Shown here in pieces: positions 38,805 to 46,990 of a DNA stretch of 64,000 nucleotides. The translations under genes and the position numbers were made by a program. The notes under the pieces are model-generated. The model searched no databases and was not told the DNA's origin. It worked only from the letters and a program-made list of their open reading frames with translations. Position 1 is the stretch's first letter, and every line of letters begins with the position of its first letter. Source of the stretch: Phycicoccus avicenniae_A (GTDB taxonomy: Bacteria > Actinomycetota > Actinomycetes > Actinomycetales > Dermatophilaceae). Location of the stretch: the NCBI RefSeq assembly GCF_050496545.1, contig NZ_JBNVZV010000018.1, positions 1 through 64,000 on the forward strand, read 5' to 3'.

Positions 38805-38849
38805 GATACGGTTCCCCGATCCGTTGCTCGTCCCCGCCGGAGGAACCCC

Positions 38850-40502
38850 ATGTCCCGCAGACCCCTCGCGCTCGTCTCCGTCGTGACCGCCGCCGCCCTC
38901 GCCCTCGTGGGCTGCTCGGCGGTCGGCCAGCAGGGAGGGGGTGGCGCGTCCTCCGGGGGAGGGGGCTCGAGCGCCGCCGGCGAGGACGTCTTCGGCGACC
39001 CCGCCGACCCCGGAGCCGTCAAGGCCGGCGGCACCCTGACGATGGCGCTCTCGGCCGAGCCGGACCAGCTCGACCCGGCGCTCTCGCGCAGCCTGTACTC
39101 GCGCTACGTGTTCCACGCGATGTGCCAGAAGCTCTACGACACCGACGAGAAGGCGCAGATCGTGCCCCAGCTCGCCACCGACCTCCCGACGACGAGCGAG
39201 GACGGGAAGACCGTCACCATCCCGGTGCGCACCGGAGTCACCTTCGCCGACGGCACCCCCTTCGACGCCTCGGCCGTCGCGGCGAGCATCCAGCGCGAGC
39301 TGACCCTGCCCACGAGCGCCCGCAAGAGCGAGCTCGGGCCCATCGAGAAGGTCGAGGCCAAGGACGCGAGCACGGTCGCCATCAGCCTGTCGGCGCCGTT
39401 CGCGCCGCTGACCGCGGCCCTCACCGACCGGGCCGGCATGATCGTCAGCCCGAAGGCCGCCAAGGCCCTCGGCGAGGACTTCGCGTCCGCCCCGGTGTGC
39501 GTCGGGCCGTTCAAGTTCTCGAAGCGGACGCCGCAGACCTCGATCGAGCTGGTCAAGGACCCGAAGTACTACGACGCCGACAAGGTCCACCTCGAGGGCA
39601 TCACCTACCGCATCATCACCGACGCCAGCATCCGCGCGGCCAACCTGCGCTCCGGCGACGTGCAGGTCGCCGACTCGCTCTCGGCGCAGGACGCCCCGGC
39701 CATCGGGTCCGAGGAGGGCCTTCAGCTGCTCCAGTCGAACTCGCTCGGCTACCAGGGCCTGACGATCAACGTCGGCAACACCCAGGGCGTCGGCAAGCCG
39801 GTCGGGACGGTCGACACCCTCGTCGGCAGCAAGCCCGAGGTGCGCCGGGCGCTCGCGATGTCGATCGACCGCGAGCAGCTCATCAAGGTCGTCTTCAACG
39901 GCCTGAACAGCGCGGCCTGCTCGCCGGTCTCGCCGACGACCGAGTTCACCTCCGACGCGGCGCAGGCGTGCGAGGAGCACGACCCGGCCGGAGCCAAGAA
40001 GGTGCTCGCCGACGCCGGTGTGAAGACCCCGGTGTCGGTCGAGATGATCACCTCGAACAACCCGGACAGCCTGCGCCTGGCCCAGGCGCTGCAGGCGATG
40101 GTCAAGGAGGGCGGCTTCGACCTGAAGATCCAGCCCGTCGAGTACGCGAGCCTGCTCGACCAGCAGGACCGCGGCGACTTCTCGCTCCTGCAGCTCGGCT
40201 GGTCCGGGCGGATCGACCCCGACGCCAACATCACGAACTTCGTCGGCACCGGGGGCAGCCAGAACGTCAGCGGCTACAGCAACGCCACCGTGGACGGGCT
40301 GCTGGAGAAGGCCCGCACCGAGAACGACACCGCCGCACGCCGCGACCTCTACGGCCAGGTCGTCGGAGAGCTCGAGAAGGACAACCCGATCATCTACCTC
40401 TACCGCCAGCGCAACCTCACCGGCGTCTCGGACACCGTCAAGGGCGTCCAGGTGTTCCCGGACGGCGTCATCCGCGTCGGGTTCTCCGGCTTCGCCAAGT
40501 AG
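38850..40502 (+). CDS. ABC transporter substrate-binding lipoprotein (family 5, peptide/nickel type)
   Basis: The protein is 550 residues with a lipoprotein signal peptide and lipobox (ALALVGCSA), then a Gly/Ser-rich tether of about 25 residues. The SBP_bac_5 domain shows the usual landmarks: GGTLTMALSAEPDQLDPAL, LATDLPTTSEDGKTVTIPVR and SIDREQLIKVVFNGLNSA. Family members capture di/oligopeptides, nickel or glutathione outside the membrane. GGAGG lies before the ATG at 38850. It is the first gene of a six-gene operon (binding protein, two permeases, two ATPases, gamma-glutamyltransferase homologue). That points to a gamma-glutamyl or other small peptide as substrate (inference). Confidence 0.92.
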   Translation: MSRRPLALVSVVTAAALALVGCSAVGQQGGGGASSGGGGSSAAGEDVFGDPADPGAVKAGGTLTMALSAEPDQLDPALSRSLYSRYVFHAMCQKLYDTDEKAQIVPQLATDLPTTSEDGKTVTIPVRTGVTFADGTPFDASAVAASIQRELTLPTSARKSELGPIEKVEAKDASTVAISLSAPFAPLTAALTDRAGMIVSPKAAKALGEDFASAPVCVGPFKFSKRTPQTSIELVKDPKYYDADKVHLEGITYRIITDASIRAANLRSGDVQVADSLSAQDAPAIGSEEGLQLLQSNSLGYQGLTINVGNTQGVGKPVGTVDTLVGSKPEVRRALAMSIDREQLIKVVFNGLNSAACSPVSPTTEFTSDAAQACEEHDPAGAKKVLADAGVKTPVSVEMITSNNPDSLRLAQALQAMVKEGGFDLKIQPVEYASLLDQQDRGDFSLLQLGWSGRIDPDANITNFVGTGGSQNVSGYSNATVDGLLEKARTENDTAARRDLYGQVVGELEKDNPIIYLYRQRNLTGVSDTVKGVQVFPDGVIRVGFSGFAK

Positions 40503-40508
40503 GCCGGG

Positions 40509-41465
40509 ATGGCCCGCTACCTCGCCACCCGGGCGTGGCAGTCCCTGCTGACCCTCGTGCTCGCCGCGGTCGTCGTCTTCCTCGGCATCCGCGCGCTGCC
40601 GGGCGACCCCGCCCTCGCCCTGGCGGGGGAGGACCGGAGCCCGGAGGCGCTGGCCGCCATCCGGTCCGAGTACGGCCTCGACCAGTCGCTGCCGATTCAG
40701 TTCTGGCAGTACGTCTCCCGCACGGTGCGGGGTGACCTCGGAACCTCGATCCGTACCGGCGAGCCGGTGAGCGAGATGCTGCGCACCGCGCTCCCGGTCA
40801 CCCTGGAGCTGTCGGTCCTGGCCATCCTCATCGCGACGCTGCTCGGCGTGCTGGCCGGTGTCGTGGCGGCCGTGCGCCGGGGGCGGCCGGAGGAGTGGGT
40901 GGCCAACGCGCTGGCCCTCATCGGGCTGTCCGTGCCGCACTTCTGGCTCGGCCTCGTCGCGATCCTCTACCTCGCGGTGGCCACGAACCTGTTCCCCGCC
41001 AGCGGGTTCGTACCCCTGACCCAGGACCCGATCGCGAACCTGCACCACCTCGTGCTGCCGTCGGTCATCCTCGGCACCGGGCTGGCGGCGGTCATCATGC
41101 GCCAGACCCGCTCCTCGATGCTCGACGCGCTCTCGGCCGACTACGTGCGCACGGCCGAGGCGAAGGGGCTGCGCCCGCGGGTCGTCATCACGCGGCACGC
41201 GTTGCGCAACAGCCTGATCGTCGTCGTGACCATCGTCGGCCTGCAGCTCGGCGCGTTGATCTCCGGGGCCGTGGTCACCGAGCAGATCTTCACCCTCCCC
41301 GGCTTCGGGAAGCTGACCATCGACGCGGTGTTCCAGCGCGACTACCCGGTCATCCAGGCGGTCATCCTCGTCACGGCGACGTCGTACATCGTCATCAACT
41401 TCGCGGTGGACCTCCTCTACTCGGTCATCGACCCGCGCGTGCGGGTGGCAGGAGAGCCGTCATGA
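40509..41465 (+). CDS. Peptide-type ABC importer permease (DppB-like)
   Basis: The 318-residue protein has six membrane helices. The N-terminal helix is followed by the periplasmic segment LAGEDRSPEALAAIRSEYGLD, typical of DppB/OppB/GsiC. The EAA-type coupling loop (ADYVRTAEAKGLRPRVVITRHALRNSL) contacts the ATPases. The ATG lies 6 bp after the binding-protein stop, and the end overlaps the next permease gene by 4 nt (ATGA). It forms the channel with the DppC-like protein. Confidence 0.93.
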   Translation: MARYLATRAWQSLLTLVLAAVVVFLGIRALPGDPALALAGEDRSPEALAAIRSEYGLDQSLPIQFWQYVSRTVRGDLGTSIRTGEPVSEMLRTALPVTLELSVLAILIATLLGVLAGVVAAVRRGRPEEWVANALALIGLSVPHFWLGLVAILYLAVATNLFPASGFVPLTQDPIANLHHLVLPSVILGTGLAAVIMRQTRSSMLDALSADYVRTAEAKGLRPRVVITRHALRNSLIVVVTIVGLQLGALISGAVVTEQIFTLPGFGKLTIDAVFQRDYPVIQAVILVTATSYIVINFAVDLLYSVIDPRVRVAGEPS

Positions 41466-42376
41466 GCGTCGATCCCGTTCTCTCCGAGGCGCCCACGGAC
41501 GCGCCGGCCTCCGGCACCGCGGTCCGGGCTGCGGGCGGGCCCCGGCGCCGCGTCCTGCGCCGGCTGCTGCGCAACCCCCTGGCCGTCGTCAGCGGCGTCG
41601 TGCTCGTGCTCGCCGTCCTGGTCGGGCTGCTGGCTCCCGTCATCGCGCCCTACACGGCCGAGGCCACCGACTTCGGGGCCACCCTCGCGCCGCCCGGCAC
41701 CCCGGGTCACGTCCTCGGCACCGACGACCTCGGCCGCGACGTGCTCAGCCGCATCATGCTCGGGATGCGCGCCTCGCTGCTGGTCGCCGTCCTCGCGGTC
41801 GTCACGGCCATCGGCATCGGGGTGCCGCTCGGCCTGCTCGCCGGCTACTTCCGGGCCGTCGACGGCGTCATCTCCCGGCTCACCGACCTGATGCTCGCCT
41901 TCCCGTTCCTCATCCTCGCCGTCGGCCTGGCCGCGGTGCGGGGGGCCAGCCTCGGCAATGCGGCCGTCGCCATCGGCATCGCCCAGATCCCCGGGGTGAT
42001 CCGCGTGGTGCGCTCGGACACGCTCCGGCTGAAGTCCCTCGACTTCGTCGCCGCGGCGGTGGTCGACGGCGCGAGCGACCTGTGGGTGCTCGTGCGCCAC
42101 GTCCTCCCGAACGCCACGTCGGTGGTGCTGGTCCAGGCCACGGTCGCCGTCCCCGCCGCGATCCTCGGCGAGGCCGTGCTCTCCTTCCTCGGGCTCGGCA
42201 TCCAGCCGCCCGACCCCAGCCTCGGCACGATGCTCGCCGCGGCCCAGCCGTTCGCGGCCCGGGCCCCGTGGAACGCCGTGATGCCGGGGCTGGCCATCAT
42301 GCTGCTCGCCCTGTCCTTCAACGTGTTCGGCGACAGCCTGCGCGACGCGCTCGACCCGAGAGGCAGCCGCCGATGA
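41462..42376 (+). CDS. Peptide-type ABC importer permease (DppC-like)
   Basis: The 304-residue protein starts with a cytoplasmic Ala/Pro/Arg-rich stretch of about 40 residues (OppC_N region), then six membrane helices. HVLGTDDLGRDVLSRIMLGMRASL is the conserved DppC/OppC signature after the first helix. The EAA loop is DFVAAAVVDGASDLWVLVRHVLPN. Both ends overlap neighbours by 4 nt, giving tight translational coupling through the operon. Confidence 0.93.
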   Translation: MSVDPVLSEAPTDAPASGTAVRAAGGPRRRVLRRLLRNPLAVVSGVVLVLAVLVGLLAPVIAPYTAEATDFGATLAPPGTPGHVLGTDDLGRDVLSRIMLGMRASLLVAVLAVVTAIGIGVPLGLLAGYFRAVDGVISRLTDLMLAFPFLILAVGLAAVRGASLGNAAVAIGIAQIPGVIRVVRSDTLRLKSLDFVAAAVVDGASDLWVLVRHVLPNATSVVLVQATVAVPAAILGEAVLSFLGLGIQPPDPSLGTMLAAAQPFAARAPWNAVMPGLAIMLLALSFNVFGDSLRDALDPRGSRR

Positions 42377-43428
42377 CCACCTCCAGCATGGAGCAGCGGG
42401 CGGCCGCCACCGGGGACGCCGTCCTCGAGGTGCGCGACCTGTCGGTCACCTTCGGCACCGAAGGCGGCTCGGTGAGCGCCGTCGACTCCGTCGACCTGAC
42501 CCTCGGCCGGGGCGAGATCGTCGGCGTGGTCGGCGAGTCCGGGTGCGGCAAGAGCGTGACGGCGATGAGCCTGGCCGGCCTGCTGCCGCGCAGCGCAGAC
42601 GTCACCGGCTCGGTGCGCCTGCTCGGCGAGGAGCTGGTCGGGGCACCGCCGGCGCGGGTGCGCGCCGCCCGCGGCCGCGAGATCGCCTACATCTTCCAGG
42701 AGCCGATGTCCTCGCTGAACCCGGTCCTCACGGTCGGCCGGCAGATCTCCGAGGTCCTCGAGGTGCACGAGCGGCTGTCCGGCGCGCGGGCGCGGGAACG
42801 GGCCGTCGAGCTGCTGCGGCTGGTCGGCATCCCCTCGCCCGAGCGTCGGGTGAAGCAGTACCCGCACGAGCTCTCCGGTGGCATGCGTCAGCGGGTGATG
42901 ATCGCGATGGCGGTCGCCTGCGACCCGACGGTGCTCGTGGCCGACGAGCCCACGACCGCCCTCGACGTGACCGTGCAGGCGGGCATCCTCGACGTGCTGC
43001 GCGGCCTGCGGGACCGGCTCGGCACGAGCATCCTCGTCATCACGCACGACCTCGGCGTGATCGCCGACCTCGCCGACCGCGTCGTCGTCATGTACGCGGG
43101 CCGGGTCGTCGAGCGGGCGGGTATCGACGAGCTGTTCGCGCGGCCTCGCCACCACTACACCTCCGGGCTCCTCTCGGCCTCACCGGTGCCCGGCCGGCAC
43201 GCGTCGGAGAACCACCGGCTCCAGGAGATCCCCGGGCTGGTGCCGGTGCTCTCCGAGCAGCCGGACGCCTGCACCTTCGCCGACCGCTGCCCCGCCGCCA
43301 CCGAGCGGTGCCGTTCCGCCGCACCGCCGTTGGAGCGCGTGGCCCCCGGCTCGTCGCACGAGGTGGCCTGCTGGCACCCGCACGACGGGTCGGACGGGAC
43401 CCGTGCCGCCACCGAGGAGGACTCGTGA
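42373..43428 (+). CDS. Peptide-type ABC importer ATPase (DppD-like)
   Basis: The 351-residue ATPase has Walker A GESGCGKS, Q-loop IFQEPMSSLNPV, signature LSGGMRQR, Walker B VLVADEPTTALD and H-loop ITHDL. The C-terminal oligopeptide_transporter domain has the cysteine cluster CTFADRCPAATERC typical of DppD/OppD, where it may bind an Fe-S cluster. The ATG overlaps the upstream permease by 4 nt and the GTG of the second ATPase overlaps its stop. The two ATPases should form a heterodimer. Confidence 0.93.
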   Translation: MTTSSMEQRAAATGDAVLEVRDLSVTFGTEGGSVSAVDSVDLTLGRGEIVGVVGESGCGKSVTAMSLAGLLPRSADVTGSVRLLGEELVGAPPARVRAARGREIAYIFQEPMSSLNPVLTVGRQISEVLEVHERLSGARARERAVELLRLVGIPSPERRVKQYPHELSGGMRQRVMIAMAVACDPTVLVADEPTTALDVTVQAGILDVLRGLRDRLGTSILVITHDLGVIADLADRVVVMYAGRVVERAGIDELFARPRHHYTSGLLSASPVPGRHASENHRLQEIPGLVPVLSEQPDACTFADRCPAATERCRSAAPPLERVAPGSSHEVACWHPHDGSDGTRAATEEDS

Positions 43429-44453
43429 CCGCCGCCACCCCCGACGCCCCACCCGCGGGCGCACCCGTCCTCGAGCTCGAGGACCTCGTGATGCACTTCG
43501 GCCCGGTGCGCGCCGTCGACGGCGTCTCGATGTCCATCGCCCCCGGCCGGGTGACCGCCCTCGTGGGCGAGAGCGGCTCGGGCAAGTCCACCGTCGGCCG
43601 CTGCGTGGTGAGGCTGCTGTCGCCGACCTCGGGCACCGTCCGGCTCGCCGGGACCGACGTCACCACCCTGTCCCGCCGGGCGATGCGGGCGCACCGGCGC
43701 GACGTCTCCATCGTCTTCCAGGACCCAGCCGGGTCGATCGACCCGCGGATGCTCGTCGGCGACGTGGTCGCCGAGCCGCTGCGGCTCCAGGGCCGGGCCG
43801 GGAACCGCGCCGACCGCACCCGCCGCGTCGCCGAGCAGCTGGAGCGGGTGGGACTGAACTCCTCTGTCGCGCAGCGCTACCCGCACGAGCTGTCGGGTGG
43901 TCAGCGGCAGCGGGTGAGCATCGCGCGTGCCCTGGTGTCCGAGCCGCACCTCCTCGTGGCCGACGAGCCCACGAGCGCCCTCGACGTGTCGGTGCAGGCG
44001 TCGGTGCTGAACCTGCTCGCGGACCTCCAGCGCGACATCGGCTTCGCCTGCCTGTTCATCACCCACGACCTGTCCGCCGTCGAGTACCTCGCCGACGACA
44101 TCGCCGTGATGTACCTGGGCCAGGTGGTCGAGACCGGCACGCGCGAGGAGGTGTTCGCGCACCCGCGGCACCCGTACACCCAGGCCCTGCTCGCGGCGGC
44201 GCCGGTCGCGGACCCCGTGCGCCAGCGCGAGCGTGTGCGCGTGCTGCTCGGCGACGACCTGCCCTCGGCGATCGACCCGCCCAGCGGCTGCCGCTTCCAC
44301 ACCCGGTGCCCCGTCGCCGTCGAGCGGTGTGCGACGGTCGTCCCGGCCCTGCGCCGGGTCGGCGGCGGCACCGTCGCCTGCCACCTCGTCGAGGACGACG
44401 GCACCGGGCCCGACGTCCGCGACCAGCCCCACGAGACCGGAGACCCTGCATGA
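43425..44453 (+). CDS. Peptide-type ABC importer ATPase (DppF-like)
   Basis: The 342-residue ATPase has Walker A GESGSGKST, Q-loop VFQDPAGSIDPRM, signature LSGGQRQR, Walker B LLVADEPTSALD and H-loop ITHDLSAV. The C-terminal cysteine-containing domain (CRFHTRCPVAVERC) matches DppF/OppF. The GTG start at 43425 overlaps the previous stop (GTGA). It is followed by the gamma-glutamyltransferase-like gene with a 4-nt overlap. Confidence 0.93.
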   Translation: MTAATPDAPPAGAPVLELEDLVMHFGPVRAVDGVSMSIAPGRVTALVGESGSGKSTVGRCVVRLLSPTSGTVRLAGTDVTTLSRRAMRAHRRDVSIVFQDPAGSIDPRMLVGDVVAEPLRLQGRAGNRADRTRRVAEQLERVGLNSSVAQRYPHELSGGQRQRVSIARALVSEPHLLVADEPTSALDVSVQASVLNLLADLQRDIGFACLFITHDLSAVEYLADDIAVMYLGQVVETGTREEVFAHPRHPYTQALLAAAPVADPVRQRERVRVLLGDDLPSAIDPPSGCRFHTRCPVAVERCATVVPALRRVGGGTVACHLVEDDGTGPDVRDQPHETGDPA

Positions 44454-46231
44454 CCTTCACGACCCGACCGACCCTCGAGGGCACCTTCGGCATGGTGTCC
44501 TCGACGCACTGGATCGCCTCGCAGGTCGGGATGCGTCTCCTCGAGCGCGGGGGCAACGCCTTCGACGCCGCCGCCGCAGCGGGTTTCGTGCTGCACGTCG
44601 TCGAGCCGCACCTCAACGGCCCGGGCGGCGACATGCCGGCGATCGTCGTCACCGCCGACGACCCGACGCCCCGGGTGCTCTGCGGCCAGGGTCCCGCACC
44701 GGCCGGGGCGACCATCGAGCACTACCGCTCCGAGGGGCTCGACCTCGTGCCCGGCTCCGGCCCGCTCGCCGCTGCCGTGCCCGGTGCTGTCGACGCGTGG
44801 CTGGCCCTCCTGCGCGACCACGGCAGCCTGCCGCTCGGCGAGGTGCTCGGCCCGGCGGCCCACTACGCGCGCCACGGGCACCCCGTGCTGGAGTGCGTGA
44901 GCGCCACCGTCGAGCGGGTGGCGGACCTCTTCACCGAGGACTGGACCACCTCGGCCGACCTCTGGCTCGACGGCGGCCGCGCCCCGGCCCCGGGGTCGCT
45001 GCACCGCAACCCGGCGTGGGCCGACACCCTCGACCGGCTCGTCGCCGAGGCGGAGGCGGCCGGTGGCGACCACGTGCGCCAGGTCGAGGCCGCACGCCGG
45101 GCCTGGTCGCAGGGTTTCGTCGCCGAGGCCATCGATGCGTTCTCGCGCAAGCCGTTCCGCGACTCCAGCGGTGAGCGGCACGGCGGGCTCGTCACGGGCC
45201 AGGACATGGCGTCGTTCGGCGCCACGTGGGAGGCGCCCGTCACCCTCGACTGGCGCGGGCACACCGTCTGCAAGACCGGGGCGTGGGGGCAGGGCCCGGC
45301 GCTGCTCCAGGCGCTCGCCACGCTCGACGCCCTCGACCCCGACACGGTGCCCGACCCCGGTACCGCCGACGGCGCCCACGTCGTCGCCGAGGCGATGAAG
45401 CTCGCCTTCGCCGACCGCGAGGCCTGGTACGGGGACGTCGACGACGTGCCGCTCGACACCCTGCTGTCCCCGGCGTACGCCGCGGAGCGCGCCGCCCTGG
45501 TGGGGGAGCGCGCCTCGCACGACCTGCGCCCCGGCTCGCCCGACGGCCGGACGCCGCGGCTGGCCGCCCACGCGCAGGGCGGCACCGCCCCGGCCGCCGG
45601 CGACGCGACGACCGGCGAGCCGACCGTCGAGCGCAGCGGGCTGACCCGCGGCGACACCTGCCACGTCGACGTCGTCGACCGCTTCGGCAACATGGTCTCG
45701 GCCACCCCGAGCGGTGGCTGGCTGCAGAGCTCGCCGACCATCCCCGAGCTCGGGTTCTGCCTCGGCAGCCGGATGCAGATGTTCTGGCTCGACGAGGGGC
45801 TGCCCTCCTCGCTCGCACCCGGCCGCCGGCCCCGCACGACCCTCACCCCGACGGTCGTCCTGCGCGAGGGCCGGCCGTTCATGGCCTGCGGCTCGCCCGG
45901 CGGGGACCAGCAGGACCAGTGGCAGCTGCTCTTCCTCCTGCGCACGCTCGGCCTGGGGCAGGGGCTCCAGGAGGCCATCGACGCACCGGCCTGGCACACG
46001 ACGAGCTTCCCGGGGTCGTTCTGGCCGCGCACCAGCGAGCCCGGCGTCCTCGTCGTCGAGGAGCGGCTGGGGGCCGAGGTCGTCGCCGACCTCGAGGCCC
46101 GCGGCCACGACGTGCGGGTCGAGGGCGCCTGGAGCCTCGGCCGGCTGTGCGCCGTCACCCGCGAGGAGGACGGCGTGCTGCGCGCCGGCGCGAACGCGCG
46201 CGGGATGCAGGGCTATGCGGTCGGTCGCTGA
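44450..46231 (+). CDS. Gamma-glutamyltransferase family Ntn-hydrolase, no signal peptide
   Basis: The protein is 593 residues. The large-subunit half includes GGNAFDAAAAAGFVLHVVEPHLNGPGGD, and the small subunit begins at the autoprocessing Thr403 in RGDTCHVDVVDRFGNMVS, the catalytic nucleophile of the family. PSGGWLQSSPTIPELGF and SPGGDQQDQWQ are the later substrate-site segments. Unlike most bacterial GGTs it has no signal peptide, so it should act in the cytoplasm on what the ABC importer brings in. The family also includes oxamate amidohydrolase (HpxW) and cephalosporin acylases, so gamma-glutamyl hydrolysis is not assured. It overlaps the ATPase gene by 4 nt and ends 15 bp from the convergent gntR gene. 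Confidence 0.87.
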   Translation: MTFTTRPTLEGTFGMVSSTHWIASQVGMRLLERGGNAFDAAAAAGFVLHVVEPHLNGPGGDMPAIVVTADDPTPRVLCGQGPAPAGATIEHYRSEGLDLVPGSGPLAAAVPGAVDAWLALLRDHGSLPLGEVLGPAAHYARHGHPVLECVSATVERVADLFTEDWTTSADLWLDGGRAPAPGSLHRNPAWADTLDRLVAEAEAAGGDHVRQVEAARRAWSQGFVAEAIDAFSRKPFRDSSGERHGGLVTGQDMASFGATWEAPVTLDWRGHTVCKTGAWGQGPALLQALATLDALDPDTVPDPGTADGAHVVAEAMKLAFADREAWYGDVDDVPLDTLLSPAYAAERAALVGERASHDLRPGSPDGRTPRLAAHAQGGTAPAAGDATTGEPTVERSGLTRGDTCHVDVVDRFGNMVSATPSGGWLQSSPTIPELGFCLGSRMQMFWLDEGLPSSLAPGRRPRTTLTPTVVLREGRPFMACGSPGGDQQDQWQLLFLLRTLGLGQGLQEAIDAPAWHTTSFPGSFWPRTSEPGVLVVEERLGAEVVADLEARGHDVRVEGAWSLGRLCAVTREEDGVLRAGANARGMQGYAVGR

Positions 46232-46246
46232 CCGCCGCCGCCGGCC

Positions 46247-46915
46247 TCAGGAGGAGGCGGCCGCCAGGCTCGCGGTGGCGGCCTCGGCGGCGGCCGCCAC
46301 GTGCTCGCGCGCGGCGGCCTCCGCGCCGTCGGCGTCCCCGGCGGCGATGGCGTCGACGAGCCGGATGTGCTCCTCCCACGAGTGCGGTGCGCGCACCGCG
46401 GCCCCGAGCTTGAACACCCAGTGCACGTGGAGGTACAGCGAGGCCGACATCGTGAGCATCCACCGGTTGCCGCTGATCTCGATGACGCGCATGTGCAGCG
46501 CGCTGTTCAGCTCGGCGACCTGCGAGAGGTCGTCGGAGTCGGTGGCCTCGCGGGCCTGCTCGAGCAGCCGGCGCAGGTCGGCGACGTCCGCGGGCTGCGC
46601 GCGCTCGGCGGCCAGCCGCGCGGCGACCGTCTCGAGGCTCGCGCGGACGGCGAAGAGGTCGGCGACGGTGGAGGGGTCCGGCGCCGCGACGACCGCACCG
46701 CGGCGAGGGGTGAGCGAGACCAGGCCGTCGGCCTCGACGACGCGCAGCGCCTCGCGGACCGGGTTGCGCGACACCCCGAAGTCGACGGCCAGCCGCTCCT
46801 CCGTGAGCCGCTGCCCGGGCGGGTAGTACCCGTCGACGATCCGCCGGCGGAGCTCGGCGAGCACCTGGTCGCGCAGCGCGAGGTGGCTCCCGCCGATCGT
46901 CTGCTCCCGCACCAC
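46247..46915 (-). CDS. GntR-family regulator, FCD subfamily
   Basis: The protein is 222 residues. The N-terminal GntR winged helix (LRDQVLAELRRRIVDGYYPPGQRLTEERLAVDFGVSRNPVREALRV) is followed by an all-helical FCD effector domain with the metal-ligand pattern (D in FAVRASLE, H in NSALHMRVIE, H in SWEEHIRLVDAI, H in AREHVAAA). FCD regulators bind carboxylates such as lactate, oxalate or amino acids. The first of two adjacent GTG codons (46915) is chosen, with GGAGGA about 6 nt upstream. It is divergent from an LctP-type permease, and GTATAC palindromes lie there and before the importer operon, so it probably controls both. Confidence 0.92.
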   Translation of the reverse strand: MVREQTIGGSHLALRDQVLAELRRRIVDGYYPPGQRLTEERLAVDFGVSRNPVREALRVVEADGLVSLTPRRGAVVAAPDPSTVADLFAVRASLETVAARLAAERAQPADVADLRRLLEQAREATDSDDLSQVAELNSALHMRVIEISGNRWMLTMSASLYLHVHWVFKLGAAVRAPHSWEEHIRLVDAIAAGDADGAEAAAREHVAAAAEAATASLAAASS

Positions 46916-46970
46916 GGGCCGTCCTCCGTCCTGTCCGGAGGGTGGTGCCTCCACCGCTTCCGTCCCTGAC

Positions 46971-46978
46971 CGTATACG
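46971..46978. promoter_or_regulatory. GntR/FCD-type operator in the gntR-permease intergenic region
   Basis: CGTATACG is an 8-bp palindrome in the 75-bp divergent region, 13 bp before the permease start. It shares its GTATAC core with CTGTATACAG at 38795-38804. Confidence 0.45.
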
Positions 46979-46990
46979 AAAGACAAGAGG

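Noticed and set aside
38055..41198. 1047-codon minus-strand frame opposite the binding protein and permease
   Set aside because: Shadow of strongly biased third-position G+C in real plus-strand genes; composition is His/Arg/Asp/Gly-rich without domains.
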